From positions 42,217 to 106,216 of the forward strand of contig JADIIX010000038.1 in assembly GCA_027604505.1 (NCBI GenBank): 64,000 nucleotides of DNA, read 5' to 3'. This document shows, in pieces, positions 13,065-23,626 of this stretch (within the stretch, counting starts at the first letter, position 1; every line of letters starts with the position of its first letter). The DNA is from Gonapodya sp. JEL0774. Taxonomy: Eukaryota; Monoblepharomycota; Monoblepharidomycetes; Monoblepharidales; Gonapodyaceae. A model generated the notes under the pieces. The model was given only the letters and a program-made list of their open reading frames with translations. It ran no database searches and was not told the DNA's origin. A program made the position numbers and the translations under genes.

Positions 13065-14212
13065 TCACAGGAGCTCCTCCTCTGGGAAACACCTAAACAG
13101 ATCATGTCGGTTGACGGTTGAGGGTCGTAACGCGTACAAGTCCGTGTGAAGAGTACATGCACCCCGACTCACGGTCTCCATTAGCGACATTTTCCGTCCA
13201 CGGTCGGTTACAGCATGAGCCGTATCGAGGTACTCCCCCCGCACCAGCACGACCGGGACGGGGCTTTTCTCGAGGAGGGTGGTCGAGAGTGTGGGGGAGA
13301 GGGACAGGTGCCTGGAATGTGGATTGACACAGTGATCGCGTTACAATGGTGCTCCACCACCGCCACCCGTAAATGGGCATGCACAGAGTGTGCGTTTTTT
13401 ACGTACCCAAAAATTCCCGTGGTCGCCCTGTGTCCCACAGCGACGACCGTGATGGGGAACTCCTTGTAATGGTGCTTGACAAGTCGGAGGATGACGCTGG
13501 TGGCCTCGCCGCGCACCACGGTGGCTTCGATCGTGATCTATTTTACGAGCACACACACGCACAGAAAAAAAGACGGGAAAAAAAGACAATCAGGAGCAGG
13601 AGTGGGGTTGGGAACGTGTGTCAACTCTCACGTTCTTATGATACTTGGCATGCAATTGCTTCAAATGCTCCTTGACATCGTCCAAGGCCTTTCTCTCCTC
13701 GACTCGCAGCGTGAGCGACGCGTCGTGGCCCGAGACGGGGGTGGGGACGAATCCGCCTGGGTGACGGAACGAAAGGGCGTTCAGTGCCCGCGCGACAGAC
13801 CGTGTGAGAGTATCGGCAACTACGGACTTGTCCAGACGTGCTCGGAATGGACGATGAGCACCGTGACCTGGGATGGGTTGGTGGTGAGGGGTGATGGGGT
13901 GGAACAAATGCGCCGGCTCCCCTGATGACGTCATCACCTTGTCACCATCCTGGAGTAGATATCAAACACAAGAAAGGTAGTCATGAACGTTCTCGATTAT
14001 TGGGATTAGAAGGGTGGATGGTCCCACCTGCGCTAGGTTCCGTATGCTTCGGCATTATTTGAGGGACAAAGCTTGGCGCAAAAGGACCCACGGCAAAGCA
14101 TATCAGGACGGATCACTCACGCGAACTCTATAACTCCATTTCCTGGATCGTCCGAGCGCACCACACACGCGATGTGGTCCTTCTTGTTTCTTCGTGCCTG
14201 TCCAAAATGCAT
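13065..14212 (-). CDS. Universal stress protein (USP) family protein
   Basis: USP-fold nucleotide-binding protein, 268 residues, from five exons: 14121-14212, 14028-14046, 13632-13949, 13407-13537 and 13065-13311. The frame holds throughout. The N-terminus DHIACVVRSDDPGNGVIEFA joins IRNLAQDGDKVM through a 19-nt exon, reproducing the first strand and helix of the fold. The middle has HLKQLHAKYHKN and TIEATVVRGEATSVILRLV. The last exons give ITVVAVGHRATTGIFG and TTLLEKSPVPVVLVR, where canonical USPs have the G-2X-G-9X-G(S/T) ATP loop and the final strand. The loop is degenerate here (GHR, then GIFGHLSLSPT), so ATP binding is uncertain. About 50 residues follow the fold and are not conserved. 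Converges on TRMU. Family call is confident; the role (stress sensing or chaperoning) is not established. Confidence 0.8.
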
Positions 14213-14628
14213 CTCTAAGAGGGGACGAGGGGAAGACCATCCACCACCCAGAACAAGCTCACGCCTGGAGTAGCTTCTCCCACTACGATTGCGAGGTGAC
14301 TATGAGTGGTGGATCAAAGTAAAGTACTATGTTTCGAACCTCTCTGCGTTCCAACAACGGCACTTTCGGGAACAGCCAATGGTTCGGTGACTTCTCGTGC
14401 TATGGCAATGATACTTGGGCGACGGACTTCGGGAAACGACTCCGGTGGTTGCAGACTCATCGATGTTTTACTTATGAGCTCATTGGCTGAATACACCGCG
14501 TCCCTTTTTTTTGTAGTGAGTGTGTGCCAACAGCGGCTGTACACACAAGTACACAGTAAAATAAAAAAATACGAATAAGTATGCACAAAACAGAACCTCT
14601 CATAGTCCGATGTGGCCGTTACGGTGTG
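14213..14628. other. Intergenic, no gene seen
   Basis: 416 bp between the ATG of the USP gene and the stop of the next minus-strand gene. It should hold the USP promoter and the neighbour's 3' end. Open frames occur on both strands but show no family similarity or codon structure. Confidence 0.5.
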
Positions 14629-16751
14629 TCAGGGATTCGCATACTTGTCCTCTGATGCGCTCATCTGCCGATCATCAGCCTCGTAGTACGACCGGCGATT
14701 CTGCCGGGACGAGGATCGCCTCGTTGAGCCAGATCTTTCGCGGCCCTCCCCCCCGCCACCACTGGCATCGACATCGTCCAGAACCACGGACTTCCTCCGT
14801 GACTGCTTCTGGCTGGCATCAACATCATCCAGAACAGCTGACTTCCTTCGCGACTGCTTCGTGCTGCTTGTTCCTTTTGCATCCGACTTCTTCCTGCTGT
14901 GCTTTTTGCTCCCCGAACGCTCGGTGGTGGGAGCACTGCCCGAGTTCTCGATCACAGACTTGCGCTTCGAGCTCTTCCGCTTTGTTCCATCTTTGGGGGC
15001 GTCGTTGTATCCCTTTTGGTACTGGTACTGGTCGGAGGCAATCATGGCAGCTTTGTCTCCGTGGTACTCTGACGAGTGATCACCCCGACCACCAGCCAAC
15101 CCATCACGCTCGTCGGCGGTTGTGGTATACTCAGGGTCAGTATTCCAAGCACCACCATCTCCACCACGGGAAAAATTCGTCATACTCTCTGTGGGTCGTG
15201 AATCCTGCTCGTAACCGCGCGCGTACGCCGCCGCAGTGGCAGACACCATTGGCGGCCCACCTGGCCCCGCACCTCGATCCGTCTGCCATCCTACAGGTTC
15301 CCAGTCAGGGCCATTTGAACGTACTTGATTCTGGAAGGCTGAGGTACCTGAGTTCGCAAGCGCGGGGTCCCCCCGTTGAGGTTTGACACCAGGTTGGCCA
15401 TTCATGGACCCCATCGGAATCACACCACGACCGTTTCCAATATTAGCTGCTTTAATTCCTTGCTTAGAGTCAAGACCTCGGTCGCTTCCACCCATGTAGC
15501 CCGAGTCCGCCTGCTTCTGGTACTCGTTGCTCCTGGCGCGCAATTTCTTCCTGCGCACCAAGAAAATGGTCAGGCCGACAACAACGATAAGGACTGCGCC
15601 TCCTGCAGCGATGCCAATGATCAGAGGTAAACTGACGCCAGAGGCAGCCGGGGCTGGGCTGAATGTGCGGCCGTTGAGAAGAGCACAACATGGTTGGGTC
15701 CCGTTAGCATTGCAGGACGCGGTGGCGGAAGCAGGGCGATCGAAGAAACCTGGTCGAAACAAAAGGGTCGGCTGTCATAAGCAACCCTATCGGAACTCAA
15801 CGTTTCGCCCCCAAACAGTTTCAAAATCGCGCTCAAATCCGCACAGAGCGTGACACTTCCGAGTATCCACAACAGAAAAATTAAGCATCACTCACCGCAG
15901 TTTCCATTTTCCATGGGAACAGATGCTTGACAGTTCGAGGCTTGGGCGCTGGTAGCACAAAAATTCGTAATGTAGTTGAGAGTGGCTTGGCGTAGACTGG
16001 CTTGACCCGCCGAGACTGTTTTCCCTGTGCCATACGCGGCACCTGTCGCTGGACATGCCGCGAGTACGGATGTCACTGAGGCTAGGTAGCTCTCGCACGT
16101 TGATGTGCAGATTGGCTTCAGAGTGGCCAGCACCGTAGCCCCGGAGCAAGATCGGTCCGAGAGAAATATGCGCTCAGCGCAACCGTAGCTGAGGGCATAA
16201 CGGATGTTTGAGCCATCCCAGCTTTTGTTCGATGTGATTGATAGGGTAATGGTTTGGACATATGAGGATGGGGACGAAGAATCGTAAAAAAGAAGATGCA
16301 GGTAGGGACAGGGTAACGCCATTTCATAGCGCGATAGACCAAAGGAAGGCAAAATGAGCGGGTGAAAGAGATCGGCTTAGTCAACTATCGGAGGTGGTCT
16401 CACGAGAACCCAGCTCAATCGATAACCTCTCCGCCGCCGACAGGAAAACATCCTATGGCACGAATTGTACAGCATCTTCCGTACTCACCCGCAGCCGTAA
16501 GCGTCATTGAAATCCTGGATGTGATTCGGTGAATCGGCCCATGCCATCATGTAGGAATCAAACGTTGCAGAGGTCCACGTCCCCGAGATATTGACCGAAG
16601 CTGCCGACCACGGTGAGCACACCGAAGATTGTGCCAGCGACACACATTGTGTCTGTGCGTCCACCATGGTGAGGGAAAGAACAGGGATCAGTGTGGCGGC
16701 GAGAAAAACAGCTCCATGGGAGAAACGCCAGAGTCGTTGATTCGGAGCCAT
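14629..16751 (-). CDS. Cys-rich single-pass cell-surface protein with repeated RRKS tail
   Basis: Unassigned type I membrane protein, 558 residues, exons 16489-16751, 15896-16188 and 14629-15749 (introns 300 and 146 bp). Residues 1-32 form a signal peptide (hydrophobic VFLAATLIPVLSLTMVDA). The ectodomain has many paired cysteines (CVSLAQSSVCSPW, YGCAERI, CTSTCESYLASV, NFCATSAQASNC), resembling Cys-rich domains of fungal surface proteins. One hydrophobic helix (LIIGIAAGGAVLIVVVGLTI) is followed by basic stop-transfer RRKK. The cytoplasmic tail of about 300 residues is low-complexity and contains two near-identical 17-residue units with QSRRKSAVLDDVDAS and QSRRKSVVLDDVDAS. RRKS matches a basophilic (PKA-like) phosphorylation consensus. 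The architecture resembles fungal wall-stress sensors, but no WSC or Mid2 homology is certain. The exon 1-2 junction is the least certain. Confidence 0.65.
14765..14866 (-). repeat. Two 51-bp direct repeats encoding RRKS units
   Basis: Two adjacent 51-bp units (14765-14815, 14816-14866) differ at a few positions and encode the two 17-residue RRKS/LDDVDAS repeats in the cytoplasmic tail of the surrounding gene. Most differences are synonymous or conservative, so the duplication appears to be kept as coding sequence. Confidence 0.8.
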
Positions 16752-18354
16752 CCCGAGCGAGGAAATTTTGTGGGAAGAAGGCGCCTGGGAAATGTCGGAT
16801 CGATTAGACCCCTATGTGATGTTGCAATTATCGGAGTTGAGTGAGCCAGGTTTGGAAAACTCGGGAGGTTAGCATGTTTTCCCCCATGAGACCCCCAGCT
16901 CATATACATTTTATCTTCATTCAGAAACCCGATCTTACTCAGTTTCAACCATGAATGATGTCAATTCTCTCGCGAAAAGAGTGAACCGTGTATACATAGT
17001 AGCATCCACAAGCTCCCTTGCCGCCACACTGCGGCATCTTCTCAATGTTGCTATGAGCCAACTTTCCGATTCACGCAACTATTCTTCATCGCGTTTCTTG
17101 CCCCCAGAAACGGTGGGAGCGGGAACATATGAGCAAATCTACTCATACCTTAGTTCGGGGAACCTGTTGTTTGTTGTGAGCGGCAGAGAATGAAGGTACA
17201 AAATGCTGTGCTCAGAAACCCACAACCATTCTAAAGTACTGATGCCAGATAGTAACTAACGTAACAAGAGCTTGGCCACTTGCACTAACGCCCTCTTTGC
17301 TTATACGTTAGGGCTGATAGAGGCGCAAGAAAGACTCTACCCCGCGACTCCTTCCCTCCCTCCCAATCCTCCTCCTTTCTCTCACCACTAATCTGTGTGA
17401 CGGAGAGAAGATGGAGAATGAACTCAGAACTCAGCCAATAGCACCCCTGGTTGGCTTGTGGCAGAATGAATTGCTGGCACCGACATCTTTCATGTTCCAC
17501 CACAAGCTCATTCATCAAATGCATCCGCTCTAAATCCTGACCCTATAGGATTTGATGCCAGCCACCGCTTTGATCATCTCACCACATCCGCCTCCGCCAA
17601 AGACCGATCGGAAGGTCAAGCGTGGTTGCCGTGACCGCAATCGGCCTTGATGGGTATGTGTCCGACAAATGGTCAACAAGCTCTTTTCATGGGAGTGGAT
17701 TGTGAGAAGGGCAAATGAACTCGTTTGCAGGTTTCATACACTATGGTCGTTTTCAATAAAGGACACCACTCGCCAATCCACGGACGGAGCCAAGCTGGGA
17801 AAATCATGGAGAATCTTAACCTTGCTTTCTTCGCTCCACCTATAGTCATTCATTGGATTGTGTGAATCTGCGCGGCCAACCCACATGTACATACGTCAAA
17901 ACCGTTTGCACAATCTCCTGGACTCGTAGCTCTCCTCACGTAGCTACACTCTTCTATGTGCTTCCTCTCATACTTATTACCCTAGAATGACTTGAAATAT
18001 ATCAATACTTCTCGATGTTTTACGGCTTGTGAACCGAGAGGGGCCACAAGCGGAGTAACAGGAGGAACGCCAAGGGGGAAGCGCCGGAGGCACACCTCGA
18101 TTTAACTACATACCAGACCCAATCTGTAGAACGCATCTCAGTTTTGATTAACAACATGCGATTTACCAGTTTTTCTGTTGGAATAAGCGTTGAGGTGTCG
18201 CCCAAGCTGGAGGTTGGGGCGGCGATCTTACGAACAGGGATCTCTATTGCCGGCAGATCAGCGGTGAGGGGACACACAACCCTGATTACCCTCCTCAACC
18301 AAATCGCCAAATCTCTTGCCCACTCCACTCCGCTCCCCACCCACCGCACACGCG
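16752..18354. other. 1.6 kb divergent spacer between two surface-protein genes
   Basis: Lies between the start codons of the minus-strand Cys-rich membrane protein and the plus-strand VIT fusion. Only short frames with frequent stops occur; none shows a domain. It is AT-richer than the genes and long for this window, so it is a candidate shared regulatory region. I recognised no RNA gene. Confidence 0.5.
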
Positions 18355-20786
18355 ATGCATCACGTACGACTAGCCACTCTGGCAGGTCTGCTGGCGCTGG
18401 CCGCTAGTCCTGTTTTCGCGCAGATGGGCCCCGATTGTGGTCCGTTCGAACAGCTCTACTCCCAATCTGGAATGACGTTCCCCTGGCCCGCTGGGAAATG
18501 CTGTCTGCGAACAAAGGAGTTTGGATACCCTTGGTTTTCGTGTACTGCCGACTTGAAGGTCACCGTGGCGAACTTGTGCTGCCAAGGTTTCAAGGGCATG
18601 GTTCCGGACATGGCAGGACTCACCCAACTGCAGACACTCATTCTCTCGACAAATAGCCTTTCTGGACCTGTTCCCAATCTATCTGGTCTCACTATGCTCC
18701 AGGATTTAGAGATCTCGGCCAACAACTTGACGGGCAACGTGGATGGGAAGTTGCCCGCCAGCCTGCAGAAATGTCAGATTAAGCTCGTAGGGACCAACCC
18801 AGGAGTTTTCTCTGCGGCCGGCACCGTTCCGCAAGCGTGTACTGCCGATAACCAGGTGTACTCTGCGACGGGCGGCTCCACTGGTGGGTCGACTGGATCC
18901 ACAGGATCAACCGGCGCCACCGGTGGAATGGTTTCTAGCAACGGCAAGTGCGGAGCAGGCATGATGTGCCCCGCGGGAGCGTGTTGCTCTCAATATTGTG
19001 AGTCCTTGTGACGTGTTTTTGCATAGTTGAGTTGCATGTGTCCCTCATTTATTGGTGCATCTGCCCTCTCAAAACCTGTACAGCTTGGTGCGGTACGACA
19101 GAGGCACAGTGAGTTGAATTGTCTACAAAACTGCTCCTATTGCAAAGTTTCAACGAAAATACGTTACAGCTGTGGCACTGGCTGTCAGTCGGCGTTCGGC
19201 AAATGCGGCTCCTCCAGTAGCAGTAGTAACGACATGACACCTGCCGCTCCTGCACCGGCCGGAGGACCAGCAGCCGCTCCTATCCCATCTCCGACGCCAA
19301 CTCCTGCACCTATGCCCGCCCCCGTTGCTGCAGTGGTCGGAATCCCGGCAATGTCAAGTTCCATGTCGCGAAGCATGGCTCAAACTACCGTGGCTGCCGG
19401 CATGCAATCTACAGGTTCCATGATGATGACGATGACCTCTTCTATGAACATGATGACGGGTGCCACCAGCCCGACAGATCAGGCGGCCGTCGCGACAAAC
19501 CCTGCCGGTGCGAACAACGTTAACCTAGACCCTGCCGCCACCGGTATGATGGGTCCCAACATTGGTCTCATTGTTGGCGGTGTCATCGGCGGAATTGTTG
19601 GCATCATCGCAATTGGTGCACTTATCTACTACTCGATGAAATCGAAAACCCAGGCTGAGGAATATGGTGAGCGTTTGAAATAATCATGCTCATTCCATTA
19701 AACTCTGATATTCAAATGCATACGCAATACTCTGTTCCAGCTTCGATATCCAAATTTGACCCGTATGCCAACGCCAGCAAGCTACCCCCGCACTCTCAAG
19801 CGATGCTCAACACTCCAAACGATTCCTACTCGAAGCAAGATTCTCGTATTGGCAATGGCGAAGCACCCGTTTCGAATCACGAAGAGGCACATTATGCTGA
19901 CCGTGCTCCTATGGTGAGCATTCATCTGTTTTGATCACCGGACTGCTTGAGTATCATTGCCTAACGCAAACTGTTGCGTCAGCTTCGTGCTGCCATCCTT
20001 GGTGCAAACGACGGCCTCGTTTCCGTAGCGGCTGTCATGCTCGGTACAGCTGCCGCTGGTGCAGATCGGAGAGCAACGTTCATCACAGGTCTATCGGCCA
20101 TAGTTGCGGGAGCGCTCAGTATGGGTATGGGTGAGTTCTTTGAGTGATAAATCAACGGTGATATTCTCGGAACGCTGAACATTTATCTACCATTTGTGAA
20201 GGCGAGTTTGTCTCTGTCTACGCCGCACGTGATACGGAGGAGGCCGACATTGAGCGAGAACGTCAAGAATTCCTGAAACAACCAGCCCCGTACTATGCCG
20301 AAATGGACGAACTGGCGGAAATCTACTGCAAAAAGGGATTGCCCCCCAACCTCGCACGTAAAGTGGCAGAGCATTTCCACTGGAACAACAGCCTGGAGGA
20401 GCTTGTCAACCTTCACGCAAAAGAGGAGTTCAACATCGAATCGGAGGAATTGTCCAACGCATGGCAAGCTGCAATAACCTCCATCATATCATTCTCGGTT
20501 GGTGGTGTATTGCCATTGTTGGGTGGAGGTTTTATAGAGTGAGTTACTGCTGCCAAACCTCTCATAAATTCTTTTCTCACAATAACTATCTCGCAGTGGT
20601 TTCGGGATCCAAGTAGTAATCATCGGTGTCATCACGGTCCTGGGGCTCGCAGGATTTGGTGCTCTCGGCGCTTATTTGGGTGGTGCACCAATGTTCAAAG
20701 CCTCTACCCGAGTAATGCTTGGTGGTGTTGTGGCTCTCGGGATCACCATAGGTGTGGGAAAACTATTCGGGACAACAACAGCCTAA
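18355..20786 (+). CDS. Predicted fusion: secreted LRR + CBM18 (hevein) + TM + VIT1/CCC1 metal transporter
   Basis: Seven exons (18355-18997, 19084-19108, 19170-19666, 19741-19913, 19983-20130, 20202-20538, 20597-20786) total 2013 nt, 670 residues, in one frame. Residues 1-22 are a signal peptide. Residues about 75-150 hold LRRs (GLTQLQTLILSTNSLSGPVP). About 196-235 is a type 1 chitin-binding domain whose cysteines only line up if a 25-nt microexon is included (CCSQY, SWCGTTEAH, CGTGCQSAFGKC). A Ser/Pro/Ala/Met-rich stalk follows, then a TM at about 352-377 and basic MKSK. A linker of about 60 residues leads to a VIT1/CCC1-type domain (447-670): LRAAILGANDGLVSVAAVML, AGALSMGMGEFVSVYAARD, Glu-rich ERERQEF, then three more TMs. 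VIT proteins move Fe2+/Mn2+ out of the cytosol. A type I TM leaves the linker cytosolic, which matches the usual N-in topology of VIT. An alternative VIT-only start exists inside the intron at 19667-19740 (ATG 19686). Confidence 0.78.
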
Positions 20787-21047
20787 TCGCGTTCAAGCGG
20801 CAGCAGGCTGCCGTGACGAGGGAGGGCTTGCGGCTGTGAGGGACACGTTTTTGATTTTGCATGGATGACCCCCCACGTTGGACGTAGACACTGTTTGGGC
20901 ACACCGTACGAGCGAATTAGCTTCCAATACATTGTCGTTATTTCAATTGATTCGAGTGAAATTAATCTGGCGTAAAGTCTGGGGTTTCGAAAATCGCCTT
21001 CACCGTAACGTGCATTGTCGAGATCGTTACTGAATCATCCTTTGAAA

Positions 21048-23414
21048 ATGTCTTTTGCAAGTGCGTACGCCCCAGATCGCGACTCATTCGAAGACCTACG
21101 ACCCATGTGAACCTGAAGTGGCTACTGCTATTGTTCGGAGCGCCATATCGGGAAGCATTCCTCAGAGGAAAGAATCGCCGCGCGCTTTACCTTTGCCTGC
21201 GAACGACAAAGCACAATCCGCAGCTTTCACTTGGATGCCAAATGAAACCTAGTACCTGCAAGGACTGGTGGTTCTATTTGGCTAAATCGGCGAGGTACAA
21301 GAGAAGAAATCGGAGAGGGTGATGCTGCTGCACAAAGTGACAGCCGTCTGAGTGGATTTCATCCTATGTCTTGTTCCATCATACACTCTACGTGCTAAAA
21401 TATGTGCTTTTCTGCGCTCACCCCCCCCTTTCACTTCTGCCGGTTCACGCGGTCTTTTCATTTGAAAAGCATTCGGGGCACCGTCATCTGCCCCTCCCAC
21501 ATCAGCTCCATTCTCTTTCGGTGTAACATCGCAGCCCGCGCAGCCATCTTTGTTTGGTGCCTCGACGCAGGCACCCTCTCTCTTCGGTCAGCCCGCACCC
21601 TCAACAACGGGAGGGTCGTCCTTCTTTGGCCAACCGGCGGGGACAGCCGCACCAGGTGGCCCGTCTCTTTTCGGACAGCCTGCTGCTCAGCAGTTCACGG
21701 GTGTGTTTGGTGGCTTTGGAGCTAGCACTCAACCGCCGGCAGCTGGGTCGCTCTTTGGCCAGCCAGGTCAGCCGGGTCTTTTTGGACAACCAGCTGCAGC
21801 CGCACCTGCTGCTGGAGGACTTTTTGGCCAACCCCCACAGCAGTTTCAGCCTCCAGCCACTCAAGAGGTTCAACTTCCCCCTGTTGTGACGCAAATGGTT
21901 CAGCTCGGCAAGAGATTTAAGTCTGGCGGTCCCGAAAATGGTTTCCGGGTATGTGTGTGATGTGCAAGGGGTGGCAACTGCTCTTTTTCTGTGTTGCTAA
22001 TTGCTGCTTCATTACTGTTGCCCATGGCAAATAGCATTTCTTCTACAACCTAGTTGACCCGAACCAAGTCCACCTCTATGGCCCTCCTCCCACCGCGGAC
22101 CCTGCTGTGCACTTTCTCTACCGCCAAGCTGCGGAGTCTAACCCCGATCCCTCTTGCCTCGTTCCCGCTCTCGCCTCCTCCTTCTCCGATATCGCACGGC
22201 GGGTTGCGGCCGCTCGTGAACAGTCAGACCGCGCTCGTCAGGCGTCAGCTCGGCTGCGAGAAGCTCACGACTCCCTCGCCGCAACCCATCAGCTTTCAAC
22301 AGCCCCGAGGACGCAGATGTTACTCAGAAATCAAAAAGAGTTGACGCATAGGCTTGTTGGGGTGATGCGGAGGGTGCACGCGGCCAGGGCGAGAGGTGCT
22401 CCTTTGTCTGCCGATGAAGAGGAATTTAAAGCTAGAGTGGAGGTACTGTGGAGAGAAGCCGTAGGGGGTGGCGGAGGTTCAGGTCTCCGGGGACGGATTG
22501 AGGAGCTAAAAGGTGTGGTAAGTAGGGTGGGAGCATATGGAATCCCGGGGGACAGCATGGAAATGGGTGTGGGAATCGACGAAGATACGCTGGGCAAGGT
22601 TTTCGAAGTGAGTTTATTTTCTCTAAACGATGCTCGATACCACGAAATAGCTTCGCGTACCAAATTTCCCCTTGGGATCTTTTCACTACTCACGCAGATC
22701 CTCTCCAGCCAAACCGACGCCCTTACTCTCTTGACTGAGACAATTCGTCTCGATCTTCGTGACGCTCGAGCCGTTGCTGAGGGGTACCAGGATCAGTCCG
22801 GGGCTCCACCAGCAGTCCCGTCCCAGGTGCCGCGCGCACCTGAAGGCCTCGCTGATGCGGCTAGGGGTGCGACTGGAAGCAGCTTGATGGGCAATATATC
22901 TCAGGCGGCCTTGGTGGGAGTCCCTCAACAAAGTGCACCAGGGCAAACCAGTCAATCTGCCAGCTCATCGTTAGGGGGATTCGGACAGCTTCCCACTTCA
23001 GGAACGATTGTAAACGGCTCGCTTTTCGGACCAACTCCTACAACCACTTCTGCCACAAATGGACTTTTTGGCGCCCCCGCAGTGACTGGAACCCAGGCCT
23101 CGTTGTTTGGTGCAACTACGACTGTGCAACAACCGGCGAATGGATCTCTATTCGGAATGCCAGCAGCCACAGCAGCACCAACCGGAGGATCACTCTTTGG
23201 CCCCCCTGGGGCACCCCAAGCTGGAGCTAGTCTCTTCGGCGCATCTACCCAAGCGGGCGGTAGCTTGTTTGGACCCACCTCAGCAAACACAAGTGCGTTC
23301 GGACCCCCTGCTGCAGGCTCACTGTTTGGTGCGCCGGCTGCCTCGCAGGCACCTTTAGGAGCACTCGGAGGATTTGGGGCACCCGCAAGTGGGGGCTTGT
23401 TTGGAACTCGATGA
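21048..23414 (+). CDS. NUP54: Nucleoporin NUP54 (yeast Nup57) with FG repeats at both ends
   Basis: Central-channel nucleoporin of the Nup62 complex, 593 residues. Exons: 21048-21060 (13 nt, MSFA), 21470-21948, 22035-22607, 22698-23414, all in phase. Residues 1-150 are FG/GLFG-type repeats (SLFGQPAP, FFGQPAG, GLFGQPPQ). The conserved Nup54 domain begins HFFYNLVDPNQVHLYGPPP and continues NPDPSCLVPALASSFSDIA. Helical segments rich in Arg, Glu and Ala follow (KELTHRLVGVMRRVHAAR, LRGRIEELKGVVSRVGAYG), where the family forms the Nup62-Nup58 coiled coil. A second FG domain of about 190 residues then closes the protein (NGSLFGPT, ASLFGATT, GGLFGTR end). Vertebrate and yeast homologues carry FG repeats at the N-terminus only. 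The first intron is 409 bp, long for this window. Stop is about 210 bp from the end of convergent MIOS. Confidence 0.93.
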
Positions 23415-23626
23415 AGGCGCGAAATATCGGACGCGGATTCGCCGCGAATGTCAACAGTTACAAATTAATAATGATATCCATCATGGCTTATCCGCGTTGT
23501 GTGCCGCGTGTCTTTAGCTCCTCCCTTTGCGTTTGCTTCCGGGACAAACATAAGAAGCTGACCCTTTCAACACTACTACCTCTAAGTGAACAATTATGTA
23601 CATCACACAGAACATACAATAGCAAT

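Noticed and set aside
19686-19740. Independent start of a VIT-only gene at ATG 19686 or 19716
   Set aside because: Kept as an alternative, but the sequence has good splice borders, the outer exons join in phase and there is no room for a separate promoter after the upstream coding exon.
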